In this document: positions 1 to 9,160 of the stretch, piece by piece
Layout of the letters: each line of letters opens with the position of its first letter
Position numbering within the stretch: position 1 is the stretch's first letter
Assembly (NCBI RefSeq): GCF_030818795.1
Contig: NZ_JAUTAY010000001.1
Span: 1,488,001 to 1,552,000 of the forward strand
Source: Microbacterium sp. SORGH_AS_0862
Lineage (GTDB): Bacteria > Actinomycetota > Actinomycetes > Actinomycetales > Microbacteriaceae
Direction of reading: 5' to 3'
DNA length: 64,000 bases
Translations under genes and position numbers: made by a program
Notes under the pieces: model-generated
What the model was told of the DNA's origin: nothing
Seen by the model: only the letters and a program-made list of their open reading frames with translations
Databases searched by the model: none

Positions 1-15
1 GATGAAGCTCGACAT
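1..15 (-). CDS. Start of next tail gene (partial)
   Basis: An ATG at 15-13 overlaps the TGA stop of the tape measure gene (TGATG), the coupling used throughout this phage. Only five codons (MSSFI) are inside the window. In siphoviruses the gene after the tape measure is normally the distal tail protein; that assignment rests on position only. Confidence 0.5.
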
Positions 16-3000
16 CAGCCGCCCTCCTGTTGCAGAACCCGGTTGATCGCCTTGGATGCAGGCTCGGGCAGCGGGTAGTACACCTTCTGATAGATGACGG
101 TTCCGCCGGATCCGCCGGGCGCTCCGGCGTGCGCAGCTCCCGCCGAGACATCCGGCGGCGTATCACTGCCGCGGGCGAGGTTGCGACGGAACTCATACAC
201 GCCCTGCTGGCCGCCCATGAGGTCGACGTCCTTCGCGGTGAGGACATGCTCACCCGGCGCCGCGAGCACCGGAACGGAGTCCTTGCCCTTGGGTCCGGGG
301 CCGTCGATCGCTCCACCCTTCGAGCGGGTGATGCCGCCGCTCCACCCGTTCGCGATGCGGATCTCGCCGTAGATGCCGGAGAGGGTCAGCTTCGGACGCA
401 GGTTGTTGATGTAGCTCACGACCGAGTCGGCCGCGCGGATCGCGTCGGAGGTCGACGCGTCGATCCCGAGCGTCCATCGCTGGCCGTCGTAGTTCGCCTT
501 CAGCGTGCGCATGATGTCGTCGACCTTCACGCGCCCCTCGGCGACGGCCGACGTCAGCTCATCCGCAGCCTTGCGCCCGAAGCGCGCGACGATCTGCGGG
601 TAGATCTGGCCGACCGCTTCCATCCCGGACAGCAGCTCGAGCTTCGTCCCGTCCGCTCGAGCAGACGCGAGCCGTTCAAGCTCGGCAAGCTCAGCGCCGC
701 CGCTCTGGCGCAGCTCGGCCAGCAGATATGCACCGTCCGACCCCATCTCCATGAACTGAGAGACGACGCCGGAGGATGCCTTACCTGCGAGCCACACCAT
801 ATTGTCGGCCCACTCGGATTGCGCGGTGATCTGCTCCCACATGCGGGCGATCCACTCGTCGAGCGATTCCATCGCCTCGTCAGCGGCGTCGGACATTGCC
901 CCGCCGGCTCGGTCGGCGGCCTGCTCGGTCGCTGCGGCCAGCCGGTCGGCGGCGGCTTCGATCTGAGCGGCGGCGCGCTCCTGAGTCGCTGCGGCGGCGG
1001 CTGCCGCCACCTCATACTCGGCCTGCGCTGTCGTCGAGTCCTGCACCGTCTGCGCAGCGCGCGCCTGAGCTTCGGCGTGCTCCATCGTCGCTTTCGCAGC
1101 CTCGCGCTCGGCGAGTAGCTTCGCGTCGAGCGCGCGCGCCTCGTGCTCGGTCGCGTCGGCGAGAGCTTGCTGAAGCTGTGCACGCCGAACCGGATCCGAC
1201 TCGGCGTCGAGCGTGCGCTGGATCGCCTGCCGCTGGCGCTGCGCAGATACATAGGCGTCGACGGCGCGGCGGGACTTATCGAGCGCCGCCTCCTCCGCTG
1301 ATGCGGCATCCTTCGCGGCACGCTCGGCCTCGTCGGCAGCTTCACGAGCGGCGCGCGCCCGCTCCTGCATCGTCTTCTCATACTCCGACGCGGCTTTCTT
1401 CTCGGCGTCGGTGCGTTTGCGAATTGCCGCCTGCTCAGCCTTCGCGGCTTTCACCGCTTCGTCTTCGCCGGACTTGCCTCCACCGCTCGCAGTCTTCCGC
1501 TTCTGCGGGGTCAGCTTGATGAAGCTCGACAGCGCCTTGCTCGCAGCCGAGCGAATCTCGTCGAGCGCCGACTTCGCCTGCGAAGCATCCACCGTAGGGG
1601 TCGCGTTGAAGTCGGCCTCTCGGCCGGCCAGCTCCGCGGTATCGCGGAATCGCTCGAGCGCGCTCGAGTTCGTGCTGATCTGCCCGTCGAAGAGTTGCAG
1701 CGCGGCAATCGCGGCGTAGGCGTCGGGCGCGAGCGTTTCAAGGCCGGCAACCTTGATGCCGAACTGCTCGCCGTCCGCGGCCTTGAGCTTCGAGATCACG
1801 TCGTCGAGCGACAGCCCGGTGCGCTCGAGGAACGCTTGCAAGTCGTCCGTCTGCGCCATCTCGATGAGACGCGCTCGGAAGTCGCTCTGCGCGTCCGAGG
1901 TGCCGTAGAGGGCAGCTTCGAAGTCGCCCAGGCTGATCCCGAGCGAACTCAGCCGCTCGGGTAGCCCCTCGTCGACGAGTTTCTTGGCGACGACCTCGCG
2001 AGCGTTCTCCGTGAAGGCACCCGTGTTGCGGTCGAGAGCGGATGTCACGGCGTCGATCGCCGCTTCTTGTTCGTAGGCCGCTTCCTCCGCCTGGCGCTGG
2101 ACATCGGTCCATGCGCTCGTTGCGAGGGTGATGGCTGCGAGGCTGCCCGCAACCGCGATCCCCACCGGACCGCCAAATGCAGCGACCAGCGACGATCCTG
2201 CTCCGCGCACGGCGGTTCCGAGGCCACGGGCGCTCGTCGTCGCCGCTCCCCATGCATAGGACAGTCGATTGACCGTCGTCGCCGCCGTACCATTCAGGAC
2301 GGATCCGGTGTGGAGCACCTGCTGGTAGCGGATCTGCTCAGCGATCGACGCGCGCGTGGAAGCCACCCAGCCGGTCGTCGCCGCGATCAGGCTTGCGTAC
2401 GAGCCGTTGAGCGTGCGGATGAGAGCGAGTGCGGCGATGGCGGCGAGCACCGGCCCCGGCAGCGAGTTGAACGCACCGAGCAGGCTCGAGACGACATCGA
2501 CGAGCGGCATCGCGGCCTGAGCGGCGACGCCGAACAGCTCTGCTACGGGCGATGCGACGTTGATCACGAGTTCGGCAGCCGCGGCCACCAGCTCGAGCGC
2601 CGTTCCCACGCCGTCGATGACGTCCTGGACACTTCCCGCGTTGATGCGATCCGCTATGCGGTCGATCGTGTCGGGGATCAGCTCAAGCGGCTCGAGGAGG
2701 GGCGACCAATCGGCGAGCTTCATACCCGCGGTCGCGGCGTTGAACATGCCGGTAATCGACATGAGGATCTGGCGCCCGATATCCATGATCGGGCGGGATG
2801 CCTGCTCGGCGGCTCGGCGCTGAGCAGAGCCGGCCTTATCGACCCAGCGGGCGTAGGAGTCGCCCATGTTCTCGAGCATCGCGCCGAACTTGGCTTCCAT
2901 GCCCGCAGTGAGGACGTCCACGGCCTGATCGGCTGAGATCATGCCCTCAGAGGCAAGCTTCTGCACCTCGGCGACGCTGACGCCCATCTGGTCGGCGAGC

Positions 3001-3621
3001 AGCTTCCACGCGGGGATGCCCTGCTCGGTCAGCCGGTTGAGCTGGTCGCCCTGCGCCTTGCCGAGCGTGATCATGTCCTGCAACGCATCCGACACGATCG
3101 CGAGCTGCGCGTTATCGCCACCCAGCGCGGCAACCGCGGATGAGTAGGCCCGCATCAGCGGGATGATCTTCTCGAGATCGAGCTGCGCCGCGACGAAGTT
3201 CTTGTACTGCCGCGTCAGTTCCGGGAACTGAAACGGCGTCTCGGTCGCGAGCCCGTACACCTCATCGAGCGCCTGCTTCGCGGCCTTCGTCGTCCCGAGC
3301 ATCGTCGTGAGAGCGATCTGGTTCTGCTCAGCGAAGCTGTTCGCGTTCACGCCTTGCGTGAGGAACGCCGCGAAGAACCCGCCCGCCGCGAGCGCCGTGG
3401 CGGCGAACGCCATCTTCGTGACCTTGCCCCACCGGTCGAACGTCTGCTCGCTGGACTTCGCCGCCTTCTCAGACTGAGCGAGAGCGCGATCGATGTCCGA
3501 CGCGGCCGACGTCGCAGACTTGCCGAGATCCGACGTTGGCCTGCGCGCCGCGCATCATGTTCGCGACGTAGGCCGCCACCTCGGCTTTCAGGGTGACCTT
3601 TACGGTGCGGTTCTCAGCCAC
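15..3621 (-). CDS. Tail tape measure protein (frameshifted near N-terminus as given)
   Basis: The tape measure sets tail length and helps DNA ejection. The part from the internal ATG at 3413 is 1132 residues. It shows the usual N-terminal tape-measure region, hydrophobic patches (GPVLAAIAALALI, VGIAVAGSLAAITLA), a long Ala/Arg/Glu coiled-coil middle (roughly residues 640-870) and a Gly-rich C-terminus. The natural start is GTG at 3621, preceded by GGGAGG; it reads V-AENRTVKVTLKAEV and then leaves frame. One extra base at 3536-3537 (AA on the minus strand) separates it from the continuation TSDLGKSATSAASDID, which runs into the main frame. With that base removed the protein is about 1201 residues. 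The ATG at 3413 has no ribosome binding site. An assembly indel is the simplest explanation. Confidence 0.93.
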
Positions 3622-3636
3622 TCCGGCCTCCCTTCA

Positions 3637-4023
3637 TCAGGTGTCGAGCGCCCGAGGCGCGAACCGCCACGGCACGAACGGCTCGTGCTCGTCGCGGTAT
3701 GGGAAGTGATCGACCGGCATCGCTGCCCACGCGTTGCCGTGCTTCGGGTCGTCCTTCGGCAGCTCCGTCTTGGCGCGCTCGCGCGCGTCGCAGATCTGGC
3801 ACTTGACCCACTCGGGTTGCACCCAGCCGTTAAGCGAAGGACTGAATGCCTTCTCCATCGGGTGACCGCATGCACTGTGCAGCGATCGGTTGTAGATCAC
3901 GAACGCCTGCGCGATGAGCCGGTTCTTCTCGTGCTTCCACGAGCCGCGGCCGTGTCTGATCCGGGACGGCGGCACCGACCATTGCGCGGCCGTCTTCAGC
4001 TCGTCTAGAACGTGCTGGTAGCT
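3637..4023 (-). CDS. Tail assembly chaperone, frameshift extension (T part)
   Basis: This frame lies directly upstream of the tape measure and has no ribosome binding site of its own. It is open through the end of the preceding chaperone gene, and reading it from the slip site gives SYQHVLDELKTAAQWSVPPS and so on to 3637. This is the lambda G/GT arrangement: a -1 shift fuses this segment to the upstream protein, and the two forms chaperone tape measure assembly. An internal ATG at 3975 exists but is unlikely to be the real start. The segment has a CQICDAR motif with a Cys pair. Role from gene order and frame relation; no sequence match could be checked. Confidence 0.7.
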   Translation of the reverse strand, partial: SYQHVLDELKTAAQWSVPPSRIRHGRGSWKHEKNRLIAQAFVIYNRSLHSACGHPMEKAFSPSLNGWVQPEWVKCQICDARERAKTELPKDDPKHGNAWAAMPVDHFPYRDEHEPFVPWRFAPRALDT

Positions 4024-4688
4024 CCCCCAGACGAGGACTCGGGCGAGAAAGGGGGCGTCACATCCTGCATGGCCGTGCCGAAGTACGCCTGCCAGAGGAG
4101 GCCGGTCTGGCCGTCGCCGATCTTCGCCATGAACTTGGCGAGTCGGGGTGCGGTCCAGTCGGTCGGACGCTGCTTGACCTCGTGGCCGTCGCGCATGATG
4201 GTGATGTCGACGACGGATGCGAGGAAGAGCTTCAGCATGTCGTCTGGGAGTTCAGCGCCCACCTTCGTCTTGTGGTCGCCGTGCTTGGCGGTGATGCGCG
4301 CGCGCTCGCTCGGGTCGATGGCCTTCAGGGTGAAGGTCGCCTTGTTGCGGGCGTACGTGTCACTGAGCGCAGCCATGCGCTCGTCAATGTCCGCGACCTT
4401 CGCCTGCGCCTCTGCGAAGCGCGCGCGGGCGGCGTCGTTGCCGTCGTCGGCGAGCGTGGCCGCGGGGTCGGGCTTCTCGTCATCGGGGAGGGACTGCGCC
4501 AGCGCGATGAGCGATTGCAGCACCTGAGTGCGCTCGTGCTCGAGTCGCCCGTAGGCGGCGAGGATGTCGCCGCGGGTGTTCACCGTGACCGATCGCTGCG
4601 GCGGCTCGATGTCGTCGAGCCAGGCGTCGAGGTCGAAATCCTGGATCCGGTTCAGCTCGTCGGCGTCGTTCTGAAGGCTGGTCGTCAT
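4005..4688 (-). CDS. Tail assembly chaperone (G-like)
   Basis: A 227-residue protein starting at ATG 4688 with AGGGAG upstream, ending at TAG 4005. It begins with an acidic stretch (LNRIQDFDLDAWLDDIEPP) and has a helical middle (RARFAEAQAKVADIDERMA). It sits between the tail tube gene and the tape measure, where the G-type chaperone is always found. Near its 3' end two -1 slip sites connect it to the frame ending at 3637. It probably binds the tape measure during tail assembly. A longer in-frame stretch upstream of 4688 is low-complexity Arg-rich shadow and is not coding. Confidence 0.75.
   Translation of the reverse strand: MTTSLQNDADELNRIQDFDLDAWLDDIEPPQRSVTVNTRGDILAAYGRLEHERTQVLQSLIALAQSLPDDEKPDPAATLADDGNDAARARFAEAQAKVADIDERMAALSDTYARNKATFTLKAIDPSERARITAKHGDHKTKVGAELPDDMLKLFLASVVDITIMRDGHEVKQRPTDWTAPRLAKFMAKIGDGQTGLLWQAYFGTAMQDVTPPFSPESSSGGATSTF
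4023..4053 (-). promoter_or_regulatory. Programmed -1 ribosomal frameshift region
   Basis: On the minus strand two candidate slip heptamers lie in frame with the chaperone gene: C CCT TTC (4053-4047), which fits X XXY YYZ, and T GGG GGA (4029-4023), which allows re-pairing in the A site only. A -1 shift at either enters the open frame that ends at 3637. The arrangement and position match the conserved tail chaperone frameshift of siphoviruses. Which heptamer is used cannot be told from the sequence. Confidence 0.65.
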
Positions 4689-4780
4689 GCGCGCTCCCTG
4701 CGTGAAAGTCGTGGGCCTGCGTTGGGGGGTGCCGTGGGGGCGAGCACGCAGGCAGCTCGCCCCCACGGGGCTGGGAGTCG

Positions 4781-5281
4781 TCAGGCGGTGACGGCGACGC
4801 GGCGCTCGTGGCCGGCGCCCTGTCCGTACACCTCGTTGAACGACCACACTTCGGCGTCCTGCCGGGGGTTCGGGTCCGTGGTCGCCAGGTCGAACACGTC
4901 GACCTCGTCGCCCGCGGCCCACGGGACGCTCGCGAGGGTCGGGCCGTCGCGCAGGACGCCCCAGAACTCGACATCGACGGTCTGATGGAACTCCCACGCC
5001 TTGTCGGCGGCGGGGTCGGTGTCGCGCGCGAAGTTGATGTTGGCGTTCACCTCGCCCTCGCCGACGACGTTCACCGTGCGGGGCGAGCCGATGGGGGTCG
5101 CGTCGGCGGTCGCGGGGTCGCCGAAGCCGAGCTGGAAGCCATCGGCGAGGGCGTAGTCGCTGGCGTAGAACACGCCCGCGCCGTTCAGGACGGTGAGGCT
5201 GCGCGCCTCGGCCGCGGTCGGCGCGATGGACTTGGGAACGAACGTGAGCTTCTTGCGGCCCTTGGAGAGAACTCGTGCCAT
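4781..5281 (-). CDS. Major tail (tube) protein
   Basis: A 166-residue protein starting MARVLSKGRKKLTFVPKS at ATG 5281. The start overlaps the TAA of the previous gene (TAATG), with AAAGG upstream. It lies directly before the tail chaperones, the normal place for the tube protein that polymerises around the tape measure. The sequence is beta-rich with alternating polar and hydrophobic residues and few Cys, as expected for a tube fold. Family assignment rests on order, size and composition. Confidence 0.75.
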   Translation of the reverse strand: MARVLSKGRKKLTFVPKSIAPTAAEARSLTVLNGAGVFYASDYALADGFQLGFGDPATADATPIGSPRTVNVVGEGEVNANINFARDTDPAADKAWEFHQTVDVEFWGVLRDGPTLASVPWAAGDEVDVFDLATTDPNPRQDAEVWSFNEVYGQGAGHERRVAVTA

Positions 5282-5493
5282 TACTGGACGACCTTTCGCT
5301 TCGGCGCGCGGCGGGGTGCCGGCGCTTTCGATGCCGGCTCCTCGCCGGCTGATTCGGATGCGGCGCTCGCCTCTTCGGCGGCACCCTGAGCACCCTCGGG
5401 CGGCTCGAGGCTGAACACCTCGGGCCATAGGGTGATGAAGTTGGCGGGGATCATGGCCGGGCGGCCGTTGACGTACCCCTGCACGAGAGCCAT
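5281..5493 (-). CDS. Small head-tail region protein, unknown
   Basis: A 70-residue protein from ATG 5493, preceded by a strong AGGAGG. The first half is ordered-looking (MALVQGYVNGRPAMIPANFI), followed by an Ala/Glu/Ser-rich and finally basic tail (PRRAPKRKVVQ). It is coupled to the tail tube gene by TAATG. No family recognised; possibly a small tail accessory protein. Confidence 0.7.
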   Translation of the reverse strand: MALVQGYVNGRPAMIPANFITLWPEVFSLEPPEGAQGAAEEASAASESAGEEPASKAPAPRRAPKRKVVQ

Positions 5494-5512
5494 GCGGCCT
5501 CCTGAAAATGGG

Positions 5513-5538
5513 AGAGCCCCCGACGATGCGGGGGCTCT
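5513..5538. terminator. GC-rich perfect hairpin between tail terminator and tail tube genes
   Basis: A 10-bp perfect stem (AGAGCCCCCG at 5513-5522, complement at 5529-5538) with a 6-base loop. It overlaps the end of the 5537-5962 gene. On the minus strand the stem is followed within a few bases by CCCATTTTC, a weak U tract. It may act as a partial terminator or an RNA-stability element that sets tail-tube mRNA level. Confidence 0.5.
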
Positions 5539-5962
5539 ACTTCTCGAATCCGGCGTAGGCGAACTCGTCGATCGCGTGGAGCTGCGGCGCCACCAGCGTG
5601 AAGTCGGGGTCACCGTCCCGGACCTCGTCGTGCTCGGGGTAGCTCCACGAGTAGTCGGGATCCTCGGGAACGCGGTAACGCAGCGCACGCCCGATTGCCT
5701 TGCGGCGCTCCTCGACCTCTCGGCGGGTGAGCGCGAACGTGTGGATGATGAGCCGTGCGCGAGCGAGAGCCGGTGCACGTTCGCTCGGTGCAAGCGTGAC
5801 GTCTCGATGGCTCGCTCCGACCGTGTGCACGACGATCAGCCGTTGCGCCTCAGGCGGCACCGGCACGCCGTCGAATGTGCGGCCGGTTCGCGGCCCGTCG
5901 AAGATCGGCTCGTGCGGAAGCTCCGCTCGCAGACGCTCGAGCGCCCATGTCGTGAGACTCAC
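5537..5962 (-). CDS. Putative tail terminator protein
   Basis: A 141-residue protein starting MSLTTWALERLRAELP at ATG 5962. The start overlaps the end of the HK97 gp10-like gene. In this gene order (capsid, connectors, gp10-like, this gene, tail tube) the position is that of the tail terminator, which stops tube polymerisation and joins tail to head. The alternating hydrophobic strands and central QRLIVVHTVGASHRD are compatible. No diagnostic motif is visible. Confidence 0.6.
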   Translation of the reverse strand: MSLTTWALERLRAELPHEPIFDGPRTGRTFDGVPVPPEAQRLIVVHTVGASHRDVTLAPSERAPALARARLIIHTFALTRREVEERRKAIGRALRYRVPEDPDYSWSYPEHDEVRDGDPDFTLVAPQLHAIDEFAYAGFEK

Positions 5963-6387
5963 AGGATGTCGGCTCCCTCGCTGAGTAGGTGTCGCGCCAC
6001 GTTCGGCGCCTCTCGCTCGAGTGCGGGCTGAAGGTGCGGAATCGGCGCGTTGAACATGCCGCCGTACTCGAGAAGGTTTCCGAGCTTGCCCTGCTTGCCC
6101 TTGCGTCGAGTCGGCCCGATCTCAGCCTCTGTGAGGCTGTGCCCCATGAGGCTGAAGCCGATCGCGTACGGGTAGGCGGGGATCGTGGTCCGAACTGCGC
6201 GCGCGTCGGCGATGATCCGCCGAGCGTCGGTCTTGATATTGACCGCGCCCTTTTTCACGACAGCGGGCGCTTTCCACTGCATCGACACAGACGCCTCGAC
6301 GAGGTCATGCGCGAGCGTTGCTACTTCGCTGTTGTCGATGCCGTTCTTGCCGCCGGGGTTGTAGACGGCGACGGCCGGCTTAGCCAC
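5959..6387 (-). CDS. HK97 gp10-like / head-tail joining protein
   Basis: A 142-residue protein from GTG 6387, which overlaps the upstream TAA by 8 bases (GTGGCTAA). It reads VAKPAVAVYNPGGKNGID and has a basic middle (RRIIADARAVRTTIPAYP) and a C-terminal PTRRKGKQGKLGNLLEYG. The pattern of a basic loop followed by LLEYGGMFNAPIPHLQPALE resembles HK97-gp10-type proteins, which end with a conserved hydrophobic helix. Upstream in-frame codons are a shadow of the preceding gene. Confidence 0.6.
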   Translation of the reverse strand: MAKPAVAVYNPGGKNGIDNSEVATLAHDLVEASVSMQWKAPAVVKKGAVNIKTDARRIIADARAVRTTIPAYPYAIGFSLMGHSLTEAEIGPTRRKGKQGKLGNLLEYGGMFNAPIPHLQPALEREAPNVARHLLSEGADIL

Positions 6388-6778
6388 CGGGTGCTGTCGG
6401 TTCCTTGATCTGATACCGGCGGGACAGGATGTGCGAGCCGGCGGCGAGCTTCGACACGACGAACTCACGACCGACGAGCAGCGGGTCGCTGTACGCCTCG
6501 CTGATCCGCACGAGCGCGCCGATCGGAAGAGGCGGAGCGAACACGGGCACCTTCAGCACGTAGCCCTCGACGGTCACGCCGCCCTTGGTGACGATGCTCT
6601 GCGTCGACCAATACAGCTCACACTTGCCCGCGTAGGCGGTAGCCGTCGCGGGGACGTCCTCGAGCTTCACGGGATCCCAGACCGTGCCGCCGGTCGCGGC
6701 CGTGGCGATGCACCTGTCGCGCATATCCGCCTCGGCCGCGCGGCGGCCACGGTTCTGAGCAGAGAGCGACATCGGCAT
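6380..6778 (-). CDS. Head closure / stopper-like protein (DUF6093-like)
   Basis: A 132-residue protein from ATG 6778 (MPMSLSAQNRGRRAAEADMRDRC), one base after the TGA of the connector gene. A second ATG at 6772 is possible. The beta-rich body (YWSTQSIVTKGGVTVEGYVLKVP) and position after the connector suit the stopper that closes the DNA channel. The DUF6093 comparison is from memory of actinophage genomes and was not checked. Confidence 0.55.
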   Translation of the reverse strand: MPMSLSAQNRGRRAAEADMRDRCIATAATGGTVWDPVKLEDVPATATAYAGKCELYWSTQSIVTKGGVTVEGYVLKVPVFAPPLPIGALVRISEAYSDPLLVGREFVVSKLAAGSHILSRRYQIKEPTAPGG

Positions 6779-6779
6779 G

Positions 6780-7206
6780 TCAGCCCCCGAAGCCCACGTT
6801 GTAGACGCCACCGAGCACCGCAGCCGGCGCACTCGCGGATCCGGCACCGGCCACGATGCGACCGCGCTCCGTCTCCGTGATGTAGAGCTGGCCAGACGAC
6901 ACCGCCTGGTCGATCGTCTCCTGAAAGGTGTCCTCGCCGAGCTGGCGGCGAGCATCCGGGTTCCGAAGAACTCGGATGACCGCCGCCACCATGACCCGCG
7001 CGACGGTGTCCTTGCGGAGCCGCGACGGGTCATCCTCCGGGGAGAGCGAGCCGATACTCGACGCCGGGGATCTCGTCGAGGATGATCCCCCACGCGTCAT
7101 CGAGCCACTGCGTCGCTGCCGTCTCCTCCCGCAGCTCGACCGTCTCGACGAGGGGGCGCTCGAACGCGCCCTTCAGCCGCTCAATGTCGGCGATCGGATT
7201 CGTCAT
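6780..7206 (-). pseudogene. Head-tail connector (adaptor), frameshifted as given
   Basis: From ATG 7206 the frame reads MTNPIADIERLKGAFERP and continues to YRLALPGG, then a stop. The remainder (EDDPSRLRKDTVARVMVAAV to YNVGFGG at 6780) lies in the next frame. Deleting one C from the CCCC run (7039-7042) joins them as LALPEDDPSRLRKD with no other change, giving about 141 residues. Helical content and position next to capsid genes are typical of the gp6/gp15-type adaptor ring. A real break here would abolish virion assembly; a sequencing indel in a homopolymer is more likely. Confidence 0.75.
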
Positions 7207-7225
7207 GCGGGCACCCCCTCCTCTG

Positions 7226-7669
7226 TCACGCGGAAGCCTGCGCGGCTTCGATCTCCTCGACGGCGGCGATCAGCTCGCCGCGGCCGACGCTCTCGAGCGC
7301 GAAGCCGTGATCGGGCTTCAGCGCCGACAGGTAGGTGAACCACTTCCCCTTGTCGTCCCGCACGGGGTGCGGGCGCTTGGGCGCCGTCTCGGCGGGCGGC
7401 TTCTCGGCGGGCGGCTTCTCGGCGGGCGGCTTATCGGACTGCTCCTCACCGCCACTCGCGGAGCCATGCGCAGCGGCGCGCTCGACTTCATCCGGCGTCA
7501 GCGGGGGGCCAGCGGGGGGCACCTCGTTGTCGAGGCGGAAGGCGTCGTTACGGACGAAGAACGCGTGCGCCGCGCTGCCCTCGTCCACGCTCGCCACTCC
7601 GTCGATGAACGCGACGCCCGCAACCCTCCGGCTGATCGGGGTTGCCGCGTGGACCGTGACCGTCCCCAT
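7226..7669 (-). CDS. Phage head protein with Pro-rich repeats, unknown
   Basis: A 147-residue protein from ATG 7669, overlapping the capsid stop (TGATG). It has a small N-terminal domain (about residues 1-50), a low-complexity linker containing three PPAEK-type pentapeptide repeats (15-base tandem repeats around 7385-7432), and a C-terminal segment (KGKWFTYLSALKPDHGFALE) ending in a helix. It could be a capsid decoration or accessory head protein. No family recognised. Confidence 0.65.
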   Translation of the reverse strand: MGTVTVHAATPISRRVAGVAFIDGVASVDEGSAAHAFFVRNDAFRLDNEVPPAGPPLTPDEVERAAAHGSASGGEEQSDKPPAEKPPAEKPPAETAPKRPHPVRDDKGKWFTYLSALKPDHGFALESVGRGELIAAVEEIEAAQASA

Positions 7670-8637
7670 CAGTCGACCTTCACGCGGAAGGCGCCGATGG
7701 ACTTCGTCGCCTTGATGGCGAGGCCGATCGGTCCGAGTTCGACCTCACCCGTCTTGACGGCCCCCGAGGTGGAGAAGTCGGGGAGCCACTGGGAGAGGAT
7801 GTCGCCGCCCTTGACGGACGCGCCGTGCACGCCGTCCAGGCCGAAGCGAACGGCGTAGAGCGACGTCATGCCGGCGCCGCTGGTGGCGATCACGTCGTCG
7901 TCGGATCCGGCCTTCTTTCCGATGTCGACGAAGGGGATGTCGCGGAACGTGGAGACGGTCTGACCCCACTCGTCGCTCGTCGCGTTGTAGTAGCCGATGT
8001 AGTCGGCCACCGCCTCGAGGGCCGCGACACCGTCCGAGTTGCCGTAGATGACCGTGGCGCCGTCCATCGTGCGCAGCCAGCGCAGCAGCTCGCGCTTCGC
8101 AGCGAGAGCCTTGTCCTTCGTGTCGATCTGCGACCAGTCGTGCGGGGTCGTGCCGGTTGCGAAGCTCTCCGTGGTGGAGCCGGTGACCGCGACGTCGATT
8201 CCGTCGAACCCGGGGGCCGAGGTGGAGAAGTCGCCTTCGGTGCCGTTGATGAACTCATCCACGAAGCGTGCGACGGACGACTTGATGAGCTGGCCCTGCT
8301 GGAAGACGATCTCATTCGTCTGCGCGTCGCCGAGGTTGGCGAGGACGCGGTCGACCTCGTATGCGCCGCCGAGCGGGGAGAGCGGGACGGCGAAGCGCTC
8401 GCGGGTCGCCTTCTCCTTGGCGTACTCGGTGTTCTGCGTGCGGAAGTCGGCGCCTCGCTCGGTCTTGACACGCGTGTAGCCGTAGACGAGCGTCGCTCCG
8501 GCGGTGCCGGGGCTGACCGAGTCGTCGAAGGTGATCCGGTTGAGAACCTGCGACGAGTTCTTGCGGAACTCATCGATGATGTGGAAGTCGATGTCGTCCT
8601 GCGTGTTGACCTGTGCGTCAGCGAGAGTGATGGGCAT
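7669..8637 (-). CDS. Major capsid protein (HK97 fold, inferred)
   Basis: A 322-residue protein starting MPITLADAQVNTQDDIDFHI at ATG 8637. It follows the scaffold gene directly. Length, the long N-terminal helix region, the IVFQQGQLIKSSVARFVDEF spine helix and the C-terminal GPIGLAIKATKSIGAFRVKV strand are typical of HK97-type capsid proteins of actinophages. It forms the icosahedral shell. No separate protease gene is seen, so a scaffold that leaves without cleavage is likely. Confidence 0.85.
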   Translation of the reverse strand: MPITLADAQVNTQDDIDFHIIDEFRKNSSQVLNRITFDDSVSPGTAGATLVYGYTRVKTERGADFRTQNTEYAKEKATRERFAVPLSPLGGAYEVDRVLANLGDAQTNEIVFQQGQLIKSSVARFVDEFINGTEGDFSTSAPGFDGIDVAVTGSTTESFATGTTPHDWSQIDTKDKALAAKRELLRWLRTMDGATVIYGNSDGVAALEAVADYIGYYNATSDEWGQTVSTFRDIPFVDIGKKAGSDDDVIATSGAGMTSLYAVRFGLDGVHGASVKGGDILSQWLPDFSTSGAVKTGEVELGPIGLAIKATKSIGAFRVKVD

Positions 8638-8645
8638 TTTGCCTC

Positions 8646-9149
8646 CTAGTTGCTGGTCTTGTTGATGCGGGCGGCGACGGCCTCACCGAGGGTCTTCGCT
8701 CGCTGGGGTCCGGAGCCGCCCGCGCTTGTGATGCCGGCGGCACGCGCAGAGGCGACATCCGGCTTGCGCAGAGCGAGAATCGCCGCGATCTGCTCGTTGA
8801 GCTGTTCCTGCGTGGTTCCGGTGAGCAGCGCGCGCTCGTCCTTGGTGATGCCGTTGTCGATCGCCGCGGTGAGCTGTAGGAGCGCCGCGGCGTTCTTGGC
8901 CGTCTCCTCGCGCTGGCGCGCGGCTTCGGCGGGATCTGCGGTCGGCACAGGCGGCTGCGCGGGGCTCGCGACAGGAGCAGCGGGGACGGGCGGCGCCGCG
9001 GGGGCTGCCGGCTCCTGCGGCGCGGCGGGTGCCGCGGGCGCCGCGGGCTCCTGTGGAGCGGCGGGCGGCGGGTCGCTCGCGGGCGCGGAGCCCGTCACTT
9101 CGGTGCCGTTGAGCATGAGGAACGGCGGGAGCCGTCGAGTCTTGAGCAT
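8646..9149 (-). CDS. Head scaffolding protein
   Basis: A 167-residue protein from ATG 9149. Residues about 25-72 are an Ala/Pro linker with repeated units of the type APQEPAAPAAP. A charged helical region (DPAEAARQREETAKNAAALLQ) and a basic tail (GPQRAKTLGEAVAARINKT) follow. Position directly before the capsid gene, disorder plus coiled coil, and size all fit a scaffold. The repeats are also visible in the DNA. Confidence 0.7.
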   Translation of the reverse strand: MLKTRRLPPFLMLNGTEVTGSAPASDPPPAAPQEPAAPAAPAAPQEPAAPAAPPVPAAPVASPAQPPVPTADPAEAARQREETAKNAAALLQLTAAIDNGITKDERALLTGTTQEQLNEQIAAILALRKPDVASARAAGITSAGGSGPQRAKTLGEAVAARINKTSN

Positions 9150-9160
9150 GTCTGCCCCTC

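Noticed and set aside
30-1118. Long plus-strand frame opposite the tape measure
   Set aside because: Arg/Gly-rich composition, no ribosome binding site, fully antisense to a well-supported gene.
4689-5393. N-terminal extension of the tail chaperone frame
   Set aside because: Arg/Pro-rich nonsense overlapping the tail tube gene; a good start with a ribosome binding site exists at 4688.
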